Positions 34,058-43,353 of a DNA stretch of 64,000 nt are shown in pieces. Made by a program: the position numbers and the translations under genes. Under the pieces are notes generated by a model. It ran no database searches. It worked only from the letters and a program-made list of their open reading frames with translations, and was not told the DNA's origin. Within the stretch, counting starts at the first letter, position 1; each line of letters starts with the position of its first letter. This stretch comes from an uncultured bacterium (GTDB lineage: Bacteria > Bacillota > Clostridia > Lachnospirales > Lachnospiraceae), in assembly GCA_905214875.1 (NCBI GenBank), contig CAJMNR010000001.1, forward strand, positions 1-64,000, read 5' to 3'.

Positions 34058-35134
34058 ATGTTTGACAAGTTAGAAGATCTGCTAATCAGATATCAAGAAA
34101 TTATGGATGAATTAAATGAACCAAGTGTCATTAATGATCAGGCAAGATTCCGTAAGTTAATGAAAGAGCAAAACGATTTAACACCTATCGTAGATGCTTA
34201 TAAAGAATATAAAGATATGAAGCAAGGCATTGAAGACAGTTTAGCTATGATTGAAGAAGAAACTGATGATGAAATGAGAGAACTTGCAAAAGAAGAATTA
34301 AACGACTGCAAAAAACGTGTCGAAGAATTAGAACAACAGTTAAAGATCTTATTATTACCTAAGGATCCTAACGATGATAAGAACGTTATCGTAGAAATCC
34401 GTGCAGGTGCTGGTGGTGACGAAGCTGCATTATTTGCTTCTCAATTATACCGTGTATATGTAAGATATGCAGAACGTAACCGTTGGAAAGTTGACATGAT
34501 GAGTGTTAATGAAAATGGTATCGGTGGTTTCAAGGAAGTTGTATTCATGATCAGTGGTCAAGGTGCATATTCCAAATTAAAATATGAATCAGGCGTACAC
34601 CGTGTACAACGTGTTCCTGTAACTGAATCCGGTGGACGTATCCATACTTCTACAGCAACAGTTGCAATCATGCCTGAAGCAGAAGAAGTTGACGTTCAAA
34701 TCGATATGAATGACTGTAAGTTCGACGTATTCCGTGCATCCGGTAACGGTGGACAGTGTGTAAATACAACTGACTCCGCAGTACGTTTAACACATATCCC
34801 AACAGGTATCGTTATCTCTTGTCAGGATGAAAAATCTCAGTTAAAGAATAAAGATAAAGCGTTAAAAGTACTTCGTACAAAATTATATGATTTAGAGATG
34901 GAAAAAGCGCATAGTGCAGAAGCAGAAGCTCGTAAGAGCCAGGTAGGTACTGGTGATCGTTCTGAGAAGATCCGTACTTACAACTTCCCACAAGGTCGTG
35001 TAACAGATCATAGAATCAAATTAACTCTTCACCGTCTTGATGCAATCATGGATGGTGATATCGAAGAAGTTATCGATAGTTTAATCGCTGCTGATCAAGC
35101 TGCTAAGCTTGCAAATATGCAGGATGAAAACTAA
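34058..35134 (+). CDS. prfA: Peptide chain release factor 1
   Basis: 358 aa from the ATG after ATGGAGGA. The GGQ catalytic motif is at 231-233 (ASGNGGQCVN). The stop-codon-reading PxT motif appears as PVT in QRVPVTESGG, which marks RF1 (UAA/UAG) and not RF2 (SPF). The N-terminal helical domain is usual. Last gene of the DUF1385-prmC-prfA operon. Confidence 0.98.
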   Translation: MFDKLEDLLIRYQEIMDELNEPSVINDQARFRKLMKEQNDLTPIVDAYKEYKDMKQGIEDSLAMIEEETDDEMRELAKEELNDCKKRVEELEQQLKILLLPKDPNDDKNVIVEIRAGAGGDEAALFASQLYRVYVRYAERNRWKVDMMSVNENGIGGFKEVVFMISGQGAYSKLKYESGVHRVQRVPVTESGGRIHTSTATVAIMPEAEEVDVQIDMNDCKFDVFRASGNGGQCVNTTDSAVRLTHIPTGIVISCQDEKSQLKNKDKALKVLRTKLYDLEMEKAHSAEAEARKSQVGTGDRSEKIRTYNFPQGRVTDHRIKLTLHRLDAIMDGDIEEVIDSLIAADQAAKLANMQDEN

Positions 35135-35157
35135 TTAGAATAAGTAAAATACAACAA

Positions 35158-35207
35158 GGAAAAGAGACCTATTTCAGCAAAGTGGCTGATTTAGGTCTTT
35201 TCCCTTT
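35158..35207 (+). terminator. Intrinsic terminator after prfA
   Basis: GGAAAAGA-G-ACCTA--TCAGC pairs with GCTGA--TAGGT-CTTTTCC around AAAGTG, followed by CTTTGAT. The T run is weak, but the stem is long. Confidence 0.75.
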
Positions 35208-35267
35208 GATAGGTTAGCATATTATGTACATAAATAAACTCGTAAAAAAGAATAAAGAGGTGAGAAA

Positions 35268-35810
35268 TTGAAGATTACAATCATTAGGCACGCAGAGGTA
35301 GACATGAAGTGGCAGGAATATTATACGTCAAAGACTTTTGATCAGGCCTGTTGGGCCTATGATAAAAGTAAGATTAAGCCTGTTGAAAATATAAAAAAGG
35401 ACATATTTATAGAAAAAGTTTATATCAGCGAGTTAAGCCGGACGTACGAAACGGCATGTGAATTATTCAGCTGCAAGGAATTTGATATGACGGAGCTGCT
35501 AAATGAGGTGCCGCTTCGGTCATTTAAGGATACCCAAAAAAGTTATCCATTAAAGACATGGAATGTGTGCGGAAGGTTGCAATGGTTCTTTAATATTAAA
35601 AGACAGCAGGAAGGCAGGCGCAAGACAACAAAGCGGGCAAAGAAAGCTGTAGCCATGATTGAGAGGAAAGGGAAAGACTGTTATGTAGTAACGCATGGAT
35701 TCTTTATGATAACGTTGATAAAAGTATTAAGACGAAATGGATATCGGATAGAAAGGGAGAAAAAAAACGGTATTAATAATCTAGAAAAAGTGATTGCATA
35801 TAAAAAATAA
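35268..35810 (+). CDS. Histidine phosphatase family protein (phosphoglycerate-mutase-like)
   Basis: 180 aa with a TTG start placed by AGAGGTGA a few bases upstream. Catalytic signature IIRHAEVD (residues 5-12) with His8, the family LSRTYETA, and second histidine VVTHGFF near residues 142-148. RHA replaces the usual RHG. The class removes phosphate from small molecules or proteins; no substrate is evident. Codon usage is similar to its neighbours but with more basic residues (RRKTTKRAKK). It stands alone after the prfA terminator. Confidence 0.85.
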   Translation: MKITIIRHAEVDMKWQEYYTSKTFDQACWAYDKSKIKPVENIKKDIFIEKVYISELSRTYETACELFSCKEFDMTELLNEVPLRSFKDTQKSYPLKTWNVCGRLQWFFNIKRQQEGRRKTTKRAKKAVAMIERKGKDCYVVTHGFFMITLIKVLRRNGYRIEREKKNGINNLEKVIAYKK

Positions 35811-35920
35811 CAGGCGGCATATGCAACTCCTGGTTGCGAAAGAGAACGTACCAGTTGGTAGAAGGAGAACTCTATTTGCCATATACTTGAATAAAAATAA
35901 ACAAGGGAGGCAAATGAAAA

Positions 35921-36535
35921 ATGAGGCTATGTCAGAAAATTCAAAAGTTACGTAAAGATGCAGGAATGTCTCAAGAAACGCTAGCCGAAAAGTGTGGCGT
36001 GAGTCGTCAGGCTATTTCGAAATGGGAGGCAGACATTGCGCTTCCAGATACCGAGAAAATGATTTTGCTCAGTGAGCTATTTCATGTATCGCTGGATGTG
36101 CTAATGAAGGATGAATTTTCGGTAAGCGGTGTTAAGGAAATTGATTTTTGTGGAGAGCGACTTGACCAGTATAGAAAAGGAATTTATGAGGGAACGCTTA
36201 TTAAGGAAAGTATAACAGATGAGAGTATTCTGGATTATATGAATGTTAACAAGGTTGAACTTTGGAAGACAAAAGCGATTCCAAAGTATTGGACAGCAAT
36301 CCGATTCACATCATGTGAGGAAGATTTGCCAGAGCGTTTATCAAAAGTAATGTTGGTCGATCAAGATACGGGGGTTAGCTGGTTTGTCGATTTTAAACGA
36401 GGAAATAAAAAATACATAGTATTTTCGGGAGAAATTCTAACTTATACGATTGGAGAGGAAGAACAAAAACAAAGAGTCATTAAGCGATGCGGTGAGCTTG
36501 GAATCCCTGAGGATCAGATGCATTGGTCAGAATAA
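35921..36535 (+). CDS. XRE-family helix-turn-helix regulator
   Basis: 204 aa. The N-terminal HTH domain (residues 1-66) is the standard Cro/C1 type: IQKLRKDAGMSQETLAEKCG, then VSRQAISKWEADIALPD. The C-terminal two-thirds is an unrecognised alpha/beta region with several Trp (KVELWKTKAI, PKYWTAIRF). It could be an effector-binding domain. Ribosome binding site GGGAGG. The upstream leader (35811-35920) has a short GCAAC/GTTGC hairpin. The target is unknown; it may autoregulate or control the HAD/oxidoreductase genes that follow. Confidence 0.85.
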   Translation: MRLCQKIQKLRKDAGMSQETLAEKCGVSRQAISKWEADIALPDTEKMILLSELFHVSLDVLMKDEFSVSGVKEIDFCGERLDQYRKGIYEGTLIKESITDESILDYMNVNKVELWKTKAIPKYWTAIRFTSCEEDLPERLSKVMLVDQDTGVSWFVDFKRGNKKYIVFSGEILTYTIGEEEQKQRVIKRCGELGIPEDQMHWSE

Positions 36536-36638
36536 GAAGTGTTTAAGAAGGAGTATGTGAATGAAGGAAATGGCATACTCCTTTCTTTGTTGGTCTGAAT
36601 TGAGTATAATGGTATTTGGAAAAAAGGAGGAGCTGAAT

Positions 36639-37253
36639 ATGATTAAGAACATTGTGTTCGATGTTGGTAATGTCTTGGTGTATTTTAGATGGAAAGAATT
36701 AATGAAAGAGCTCTCGTTTTCAGAAGAGATAATACATAAACTAGAAAAAGACATGATCAATAACCCGTATTGGAAAGAGTTCGATAGAGGCGTCATGCCA
36801 GAAGAAGATATCATTAATGAGTTTAAGAAAGCCAATCAAGGGTTAGAAAAAGAAATCGATTTATTCTTTTCAAATAAGGAGAATGTCGTAAGGCAGTATG
36901 AATATACGCAGAATTGGTTAAAAGAATTAAAACGAAGAGGCTATCACCTATATTACATATCCAATTACCAAAAATCATTTTGGGAGTTACATAAAAAAAG
37001 AAGATTTGCCTGGTATCCTTTAATGGAAGGTGGCATTGTGTCTGCCTGCGTACAATTAATAAAACCAGACCATGCTATTTATAGAAAGCTTTTAGAGACA
37101 TATGATCTAAAGCCTGAGGAATGCGTATTCCTAGATGATACCAAAGAAAACATTGAGGCTGCTAAAGAAGTCGGCATGTACGGAATTTGGTTTCAAGAAT
37201 ATGAACAGGCATCAAAAGAATTAAACGAAATATTGCAAAAGAGTAGAGGATAG
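36639..37253 (+). CDS. HAD-superfamily hydrolase (YihX-like)
   Basis: 204 aa from the ATG after AAAGGAGGAG; an in-frame start at 36561 lacks support. Motif I is FDVGNVLVYF with nucleophile Asp near residue 7; the DxGNV form, with Gly in place of the second Asp, is normal in this subgroup. Motif II is YYISNY, motif III Lys is in LIKPDHAIYRK, and motif IV is FLDDTKENIEAA. Related enzymes dephosphorylate sugar phosphates such as glucose-1-phosphate. It precedes the Gfo/Idh/MocA gene by 15 bases, so both are probably one unit. Confidence 0.9.
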   Translation: MIKNIVFDVGNVLVYFRWKELMKELSFSEEIIHKLEKDMINNPYWKEFDRGVMPEEDIINEFKKANQGLEKEIDLFFSNKENVVRQYEYTQNWLKELKRRGYHLYYISNYQKSFWELHKKRRFAWYPLMEGGIVSACVQLIKPDHAIYRKLLETYDLKPEECVFLDDTKENIEAAKEVGMYGIWFQEYEQASKELNEILQKSRG

Positions 37254-37268
37254 AGGAGAGAAGGCAGG

Positions 37269-38462
37269 ATGATAAACATTGCTTTGACAGGATTAACAGG
37301 ATATGGAGCACATTTTTTAGAAAGCTTACTTGAAGGGGAAGAAAAAGGTTTTCGCTTAGCAGCTGTTGTAAGTCGAAATGCAAAAAAAAGTGAGTATTAT
37401 GAGGAACTTGTACATAGAAATGTTAAGTTATACAGTGACTTAGAAAACTGCCTGAAAGAAAATGAGATCCAGCTTGTATTGGTTACCACGCCAATGCATA
37501 TTCACTATAAAGAAGTTATGACGGCGCTAAAATATGGAGCCAATGTATATTGCGAGAAACCATTAGCACCAACGATTCAAGAATGTATTAAGATACGTCA
37601 ATTTGCAGAGGAACAAAATAGAATAGTTGCCGTAGGATTCCAGTGGTCATTTTCCGAAGGAATATGTAAACTAAAAGATGAAATCTTAAGTGGAAAATAC
37701 AAAAGAATAAAACGAATTAAAGCAATGGCTTGCTTGAACCGGAAAAAAAGTTATTTTGAGGGAAGTGCATGGAAGGGAAAATGGCAGTTGGAAAATGGGC
37801 AGTATATTTTAGAATCTGTCATGAGCAATTGTGCCGTACATTTTCTTCATAACTTATTCTTCTTAGCTGGGGAGACGATGGAACAATCAGCTCAACTGAC
37901 TCGGCTAGAAGGAGAAGGCTATCAGGCCCATCATGTAGAAGGATATGATACCGTATTTATACGAATGCAAACTAAACAAGAGATAGAATTACTATATTAT
38001 GCAACAATGGTAGCAGAAGAACAAAAGACACCGATGTTTGAAGTAGAGTTAGAGGAAGCAACTGTCACATATCCTGTAGGGGATGAAAAATGCATTGAGC
38101 TACGGACGAAGGATGGAGAAGTAAGACATTACCCATGTCCAGATATTGATCGATTTATTCATTATCAAAAAGTAGTGAAGGCAATCCAGACAGGAGAAAA
38201 CGTGGTTTGTGACGTGACGACAGTAATGCCTGAGGTGATTGCAGTGAATGCGATGGCAGAGGCAGTTCCGGTAAGACGCTTTGAAGAAGAAATGATTGAA
38301 GAAAATGAGACTGATATTTATGTAAAGGGCATTGCAGAAGTATTAGAAAAATGTTATCAGAGTAACAGTTTGCCTTTTGAAATGAATATGAGTTTCTCAA
38401 AGGGAAAATATCAGATCAATACTACAAATTATGTGGAATTTCAAGGGGGTAAAGTTCAGTAA
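37269..38462 (+). CDS. Gfo/Idh/MocA family NAD(P)-dependent oxidoreductase
   Basis: 397 aa. The N-terminal Rossmann domain has INIALTGLTGYGAHF; the loop is GLTGYG, close to the family GxGxxG. The conserved EKP motif is in NVYCEKPLAPT with Lys near residue 98. The C-terminal substrate domain is beta-rich. The family oxidises or reduces sugars and related compounds. The exact substrate is unknown. The start follows AGGAGAGAAGG. Its HAD neighbour suggests a small sugar-phosphate pathway. Confidence 0.88.
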   Translation: MINIALTGLTGYGAHFLESLLEGEEKGFRLAAVVSRNAKKSEYYEELVHRNVKLYSDLENCLKENEIQLVLVTTPMHIHYKEVMTALKYGANVYCEKPLAPTIQECIKIRQFAEEQNRIVAVGFQWSFSEGICKLKDEILSGKYKRIKRIKAMACLNRKKSYFEGSAWKGKWQLENGQYILESVMSNCAVHFLHNLFFLAGETMEQSAQLTRLEGEGYQAHHVEGYDTVFIRMQTKQEIELLYYATMVAEEQKTPMFEVELEEATVTYPVGDEKCIELRTKDGEVRHYPCPDIDRFIHYQKVVKAIQTGENVVCDVTTVMPEVIAVNAMAEAVPVRRFEEEMIEENETDIYVKGIAEVLEKCYQSNSLPFEMNMSFSKGKYQINTTNYVEFQGGKVQ

Positions 38463-38496
38463 CTTGGATTTGCCTTGAAAAGAGAGGATATTTGAT

Positions 38497-38523
38497 GTAC
38501 AATATGACAATATTATATTGTAC
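38497..38523. promoter_or_regulatory. 9-bp perfect inverted repeat upstream of the potassium transporter
   Basis: GTACAATAT and ATATTGTAC separated by 9 bases, in the 121-base gap before ktrB. No T run follows. It is a possible operator or leader hairpin. I do not see the long conserved structure of a c-di-AMP (ydaO) riboswitch here. Confidence 0.4.
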
Positions 38524-38583
38524 TGTGGTCTGTGGAACAGGGCAATATGAGTAAAGTTTGATAATTATAAGAGGAATAGAATT

Positions 38584-40011
38584 ATGGACGACATAAAGAC
38601 CAGTAAATTAGGAAGGATAGCAGAACAAATCCGAGAATTTGTTGTTAAGAAACGTGATATTTCCACTACGCAAATGATAGCATTTGGTTTCTTAGTAGCA
38701 ATTTTAATAGGGTCTGTACTTCTTGCGCTTCCGATTTCGGCGGCAGATGGAAAAGCAACTAATTATGTGGATGCATTATTCACTGCAACAACAACTACAT
38801 GTGTTACAGGACTTACGACAGTGACGACAGCTACTCATTGGAGTTTGTTTGGTAAAGTTGTAATTATGCTGTTGATTCAATTTGGTGGATTAGGCATCGT
38901 AACATTTACAACAACGATTTTACTTGCATTGAGAAGAAGGATTACGTTAAAAGAGCGTCTGTTAATACAGGATGCATATAACCTTGATACACTAAAAGGC
39001 TTAGTAAAGCTTACAATTAAGATTATTAAAGGTACACTTCTTATTGAAGGTATTGGTGCTGTATTCTATGCAATCCAATTCATACCGGAATATGGTCTGC
39101 TAAAAGGAATAGGGTGTTCTATCTTTACTTCTATATCCGCATTTTGTAATGCAGGTGTGGACTTGGTAGGAGACTCTAGTTTTGTGCCGTATCAGACGAA
39201 TGTGCTAATCAATATTAATACAATGGTCCTTATTATTTTAGGTGGTATTGGATTCCCTGTATGGTGGGATATTATTCATACAGGAAAAAAGTTGAAAAAC
39301 GGACATATTAAGAAAGAAAAACTCTTTAATAAATTAGAACTACATACAAAGATAGTTCTAACAACGACTTTGATTTTAATATTGCTTGGAGCAATTCTTA
39401 CATTTGCGATTGAATATGATAATCCAAATACAATAGGAAATATGAGCTTTGGAAATAAGGTGTTAACATCCTTCTTTCAGTCAGTATCAACGAGAACTGC
39501 GGGATTTGCAACGATTCCACAGCAGAATTTTGAACAAGGAAGTAGCTTTTTATACTTAATCTTAATGTTTATTGGCGGTTCTCCATCTGGAACAGCAGGT
39601 GGTATAAAAACAGTAACGATTGCAGTATTAATTTTAGCAATGTGGTCAAGTATAAGAAATAAACAGGATGTTGAAGTATACCATAGAAGAATTACGGATA
39701 ACTATGTTAAGAAAGCAGCTACGGTTGCAGGAATCAGTATTCTTGTGCTCTTCACATCGACATTATTGTTAACCATTACAGAACAGGCAGATTTCTTAGA
39801 TATTATCTACGAATCAACATCTGCAATCGCTACGGTTGGATTAACACGTGGAATAACGACTGAGTTAAGTGAACTCGGTAAGATTATAATTATTGTAACT
39901 ATGTATTTAGGACGTATTGGACCTATTACAATGGCACTTGCATTTAATGCACGTAAAAAGACTTGTAGTAACTCAAGAAAGTTACCTGCGGATAAGATTT
40001 TAGTAGGATAG
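38584..40011 (+). CDS. ktrB: Potassium uptake channel subunit, KtrB/TrkH family
   Basis: 475 aa, about 8-10 membrane helices. The four pore repeats are recognisable by their selectivity-filter glycines: TTTTCVTGLTTVT, SAFCNAGVDL, STRTAGFATI and SAIATVGLTRG. It forms the potassium-conducting (sodium-dependent) subunit. ktrA follows after 12 bases, so the pair makes a KtrAB-type system. The ribosome binding site GAGGAA is modest. KtrB and TrkH are hard to separate by eye; the KtrA-sized partner favours Ktr. Confidence 0.93.
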   Translation: MDDIKTSKLGRIAEQIREFVVKKRDISTTQMIAFGFLVAILIGSVLLALPISAADGKATNYVDALFTATTTTCVTGLTTVTTATHWSLFGKVVIMLLIQFGGLGIVTFTTTILLALRRRITLKERLLIQDAYNLDTLKGLVKLTIKIIKGTLLIEGIGAVFYAIQFIPEYGLLKGIGCSIFTSISAFCNAGVDLVGDSSFVPYQTNVLININTMVLIILGGIGFPVWWDIIHTGKKLKNGHIKKEKLFNKLELHTKIVLTTTLILILLGAILTFAIEYDNPNTIGNMSFGNKVLTSFFQSVSTRTAGFATIPQQNFEQGSSFLYLILMFIGGSPSGTAGGIKTVTIAVLILAMWSSIRNKQDVEVYHRRITDNYVKKAATVAGISILVLFTSTLLLTITEQADFLDIIYESTSAIATVGLTRGITTELSELGKIIIIVTMYLGRIGPITMALAFNARKKTCSNSRKLPADKILVG

Positions 40012-40023
40012 TGAGGGAAGTAT

Positions 40024-40689
40024 ATGCAGAAGAAAGAATTTGTTGTTTTTGGTTTAGGTAGATTTGGTGGGGCAGTTGCAAAAGCCTTATCAGAAAGCGG
40101 CAGTGAAGTTTTAGTTGTAGATAAAGATGAAGAAAAGATACAGGAATTAGCGGATATCGTAACTTATGCAGTTCAGGCAGATGTTTGTGATAGCGAAACA
40201 ATAGAATCTTTAGGAATCGGAAATTATGATGCTGCAATTATTGCAATCGGACAGAATTTAGAAGCAAGCGTTATGATCACTATTTTAGCAAAAGAACTTG
40301 GAGTACCATTTGTATTAGCAAAAGCTAGAAATGAAATCCATGCGAAAGTGCTTAAAAAAGTGGGAGCAGACCGTATTGTATATCCAGAAAAAGAAACCGG
40401 AATTAGAATTGCTAATAATTTAGTACAAGGAAACATGTTCAATGCAACGGAACTTTCTGAGACGACTTCAATTATGGAAGTTGATGTTCCAGCAAGCTGG
40501 GGCGGACACTCTTTACGTGAATTGAATTTACGTCAAAGTTACAAAGTAAACGTAATTGGTTTAAAACATAATGGTAAAGTAGACATTAACATGGATCCAG
40601 ATGAAATGTTAACAGAAAACGATACATTAGTTGTGATCGGTAATAACGAAGTATTAAATAAATTAGCAAATCAGGAAATTGGTCTTTAA
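40024..40689 (+). CDS. ktrA: Potassium uptake regulatory subunit, KtrA/TrkA family
   Basis: 221 aa, a single RCK pair. The RCK_N Rossmann domain has FGLGRFGGAVAKALSESG with acidic VVDKDEE for NAD(H)/ATP binding. The RCK_C domain covers about 140-221. The cytoplasmic ring gates KtrB, encoded upstream. RCK_C domains of Firmicutes KtrA often bind c-di-AMP. Confidence 0.95.
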   Translation: MQKKEFVVFGLGRFGGAVAKALSESGSEVLVVDKDEEKIQELADIVTYAVQADVCDSETIESLGIGNYDAAIIAIGQNLEASVMITILAKELGVPFVLAKARNEIHAKVLKKVGADRIVYPEKETGIRIANNLVQGNMFNATELSETTSIMEVDVPASWGGHSLRELNLRQSYKVNVIGLKHNGKVDINMDPDEMLTENDTLVVIGNNEVLNKLANQEIGL

Positions 40690-40715
40690 TCTAAGATAGA
40701 TAGTGAGTAAGAGAT

Positions 40716-41495
40716 ATGATTAGTAGCAGCAGCAATGCAAAAGTAAAACAAGTAATCCAGCTTAAGAAAAAAGGAAAAGCCAGAAAAGAAAAAGGTGCAT
40801 TCTTAGTAGAAGGCATAAAGATGGTCGAGGAAGCCTATGATTATGGTATTCTTGAAGCCTACGTTTCAGAAAGTGTCGAAGAGGACTTAAAGAAAAGTCA
40901 TGGTGATTTCTTAAGTAAATTGGATTATGAGTTAGTAGCGGATAAAGTATTTCAGGAAATGAGTGATACGATTACGCCACAAGGAATTATGGCTGTCGTA
41001 AAGATGCCAACTTATCAGGTATCTGATATCATTGGCAAAGAAAATGCACACGTGATGGTTCTTGAGAACTTACGTGATCCTGGAAACCTAGGAACGATTT
41101 TACGTTCCGGAGAAGGAGCAGGCGTGACTGGCGTCATTCTATCGAAAGAATCTGTGGATGTCTTTAATCCAAAGGTGATTCGTTCGACAATGGGGTCTGT
41201 TTTCAGAGTTCCATTCTGCTATGTGGAAGACTTAAAGGAAACAATTAAAGAGATGAAGGCAGCAGGCATTACGCTTTATGCAGCGCATCTAAAAGGAACG
41301 GACAATTATGAGGCATTTGATTATAAGAAATCCTCGGCGTTCTTAATTGGAAATGAGGCAAACGGATTATCCGATGAGATTTCAGAAGAAGCAGATTGTC
41401 TTGTAAAGATTCCAATGGCAGGAAAGGTAGAGTCCTTAAATGCCGCCATGGCAGCTTCAATACTTATGTTTGAGGTTGCAAGACAGCGAAGATAA
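40716..41495 (+). CDS. SpoU/TrmH-family RNA 2'-O-methyltransferase
   Basis: 259 aa. The N-terminal substrate-binding domain (about 1-95) begins ISSSSNAKVKQVIQLKKKGK and GAFLVEGIKMVEEA. The SPOUT knot domain has VLENLRDPGNLGTILRSGEG (motif 1), then FLIGNEANGLSDE (motif 2) and KIPMAGKVESLNAAMAASIL (motif 3). It methylates ribose in rRNA or tRNA; RlmB-like target G2251 is possible but not certain. It follows ktrA by 26 bases and ends with a terminator. Confidence 0.93.
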   Translation: MISSSSNAKVKQVIQLKKKGKARKEKGAFLVEGIKMVEEAYDYGILEAYVSESVEEDLKKSHGDFLSKLDYELVADKVFQEMSDTITPQGIMAVVKMPTYQVSDIIGKENAHVMVLENLRDPGNLGTILRSGEGAGVTGVILSKESVDVFNPKVIRSTMGSVFRVPFCYVEDLKETIKEMKAAGITLYAAHLKGTDNYEAFDYKKSSAFLIGNEANGLSDEISEEADCLVKIPMAGKVESLNAAMAASILMFEVARQRR

Positions 41496-41507
41496 TAACA
41501 GAGCTAT

Positions 41508-41553
41508 AAAAGCCGCAGTTAAAACGATTCTTTGTTTTGACTGCGGCTTTCTT
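41508..41553 (+). terminator. Intrinsic terminator after the methyltransferase gene
   Basis: AAAGCCGCAGTTAAAAC pairs with GTTTTGACTGCGGCTTT (one mismatch) around ATTCTT. Confidence 0.85.
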
Positions 41554-41722
41554 GGATATACTTATTATTGTTATTAAAAGATTAGAAATGTCTTAGAATC
41601 TGTTCAATCCGTTGAAATTAAAACTTTATCTGTTAGAATTGAGTATAGGAAAATACTTGTAATACACCAGTACATAAGCTAGAATTATTTGTATATGGTG
41701 ATAAGTGGAAAGGGGAAGTTGT

Positions 41723-42187
41723 ATGGAAGCTGAATCAATCGCTTGGCTTATTTTACTTTGCTTATTTTTACTTGTAGAGATTGCAACCCTAGGACTTACA
41801 ACTATTTGGTTTGCAGGCGGGGCTTTAGTAGCCTTTATAGCAGCCGTTTGTGGGTTGAATGTGGTAGTACAAATAATGATTTTCTTCGTCTTATCAATCA
41901 TATTATTAGTGTTTACAAGACCTTTGGCAGTAAATTATTTTAATAAGAACCGAGTGGCTACCAATACAGAGAGCTTGATTGGGGCAGAGGCTAAAGTAGT
42001 CGAGAGAATTAATAATATTGATAATGAAGGTGTTATTAATTTGAACGGACTTGATTGGACGGCGAGAAGCGTAGATAATCAGTGTATCGAAGTTGGAACC
42101 ATCGTTCGAATTGTCAAAATTACAGGTGTAAAGGCAATTGTAGAGGTTGATCAAGAACATGAAAACAAGAATAAAGAGCAATTATAG
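41723..42187 (+). CDS. NfeD-like membrane protein
   Basis: 154 aa. Three hydrophobic helices (about residues 5-25, 30-50 and 55-75) are followed by a soluble OB-fold-like C-terminal domain (about 90-150: IGAEAKVVERINN, then VEVGTIVRIVKI). NfeD short forms partner with stomatin/flotillin-like proteins, and the gene for one follows after 12 bases. Function in membrane organisation is inferred. The start at 41723 follows AGGGGAAG; an upstream GTG at 41705 is rejected. Confidence 0.92.
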   Translation: MEAESIAWLILLCLFLLVEIATLGLTTIWFAGGALVAFIAAVCGLNVVVQIMIFFVLSIILLVFTRPLAVNYFNKNRVATNTESLIGAEAKVVERINNIDNEGVINLNGLDWTARSVDNQCIEVGTIVRIVKITGVKAIVEVDQEHENKNKEQL

Positions 42188-42199
42188 GAGGAAGAGAGT

Positions 42200-43132
42200 A
42201 TGCCATCAATAGGACTTATTATTTTAATTGTATTTGTAGCAATTGTATTATTATTACTTGCTACCTGTGTCAAAGTTGTACCACAGGCGCAAGCATATAT
42301 CTTAGAACGTCTTGGAGGATATCAATCTACTTGGGGCGTTGGATTGCACATTAAGATTCCATTAATCGATCGTGTTGCCAAGAAAGTATTGCTGAAAGAG
42401 CAAGTTGTAGATTTCGCACCACAACCAGTAATTACGAAGGATAACGTAACAATGCGAATTGATACGGTTGTATTCTTCCAGATTACAGATCCAAAGTTAT
42501 TCGCATATGGTGTTGAGAATCCAATTATGGCAATTGAGAACTTAACAGCAACAACATTAAGAAATATCATTGGTGATTTGGAATTAGATGAAACACTTAC
42601 TTCTCGTGAAATCATCAATACCAAGATGAGAGTTTCCCTTGATGTGGCTACAGACCCATGGGGAATCAAAGTAAACCGTGTAGAACTTAAGAATATTATA
42701 CCACCAGCAGCTATCCAGGATGCAATGGAGAAACAGATGAAAGCAGAACGTGAACGTCGTGAAGCAATTCTTATTGCAGAAGGTGAGAAGAAGTCAGCAA
42801 TCTTACGTGCAGAAGGTAAGAAACAATCAGCAATTCTTGAAGCGGAGGCTGAGAAGGAAGCTGCAATCTTAAGAGCTCAGGCAAAGAAAGAAGCAACGAT
42901 AAGAGAGGCAGAAGGTCAGGCACAGGCTATCTTAGAAGTACAAAAGGCAAATGCAGATGGTATCCGTTTCTTAAACGAAGCAGAACCATCGAGCCAGGTA
43001 ATCACACTAAAGAGTTTGGATGCATTTGCAAAGGCAGCAGATGGAAAGGCTACAAAAATCATTGTTCCATCTGAGATTCAATCTATTGCAGGCTTGGTAA
43101 AATCAATTACTGAGGTTGGAAAAGACCAGTAA
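42200..43132 (+). CDS. SPFH/Band 7 protein (stomatin/QmcA-like)
   Basis: 310 aa. One N-terminal membrane helix (about 4-25), then the SPFH domain starting VVPQAQAYILERLGGYQSTW, and a long coiled coil at about 180-245. The coil is rich in repeated Ala-Glu-Lys heptads (AEGEKKSAILRAEGKKQSAI). Such proteins oligomerise at the membrane and organise microdomains. The NfeD partner lies just upstream. Length and domain order match QmcA-type proteins. Confidence 0.94.
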   Translation: MPSIGLIILIVFVAIVLLLLATCVKVVPQAQAYILERLGGYQSTWGVGLHIKIPLIDRVAKKVLLKEQVVDFAPQPVITKDNVTMRIDTVVFFQITDPKLFAYGVENPIMAIENLTATTLRNIIGDLELDETLTSREIINTKMRVSLDVATDPWGIKVNRVELKNIIPPAAIQDAMEKQMKAERERREAILIAEGEKKSAILRAEGKKQSAILEAEAEKEAAILRAQAKKEATIREAEGQAQAILEVQKANADGIRFLNEAEPSSQVITLKSLDAFAKAADGKATKIIVPSEIQSIAGLVKSITEVGKDQ

Positions 43133-43172
43133 CTACTTGTCGTATAAAAATGCAACTATAAGAATATAATAA

Positions 43173-43222
43173 AAAATAAGTAGGATTGGTTGAAATTAGT
43201 ATAATCTGTCCTACTTATTTTC
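43173..43222 (+). terminator. Intrinsic terminator after the SPFH gene
   Basis: AAAATAAGTAGGA/TCCTACTTATTTT, a perfect 13-bp stem with a 23-base loop. Its flanking A and T runs let it work in either direction. Confidence 0.85.
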
Positions 43223-43353
43223 TATATTTCACAAAAAATTAATCATTTTTACACTAGCGAAACAACTGAAAACTAGTTATAATAGCAATGCAACAATGTA
43301 GATGACAATAATTAACCATAAATAACCATTTGATTAATGAAAGGGTAATAAGC

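Noticed and set aside
35914..35920. ATG at 35914 as start for the XRE regulator
   Set aside because: It is in another frame and only three bases after the ribosome binding site; the ATG at 35921 is in frame and well spaced.
38463..38583. Possible c-di-AMP (ydaO) riboswitch before ktrB
   Set aside because: The gap is only 121 bases and lacks the long conserved fold; only a 9-bp inverted repeat is seen.
43224..43256. ATATTTCACAAAAAATTAAT followed by ATTTTTACAC resembles the malQ motif
   Set aside because: The half-site offset is about 21 rather than 18 bp and the neighbour is an LTA synthase-like gene; AT-rich chance is more likely.
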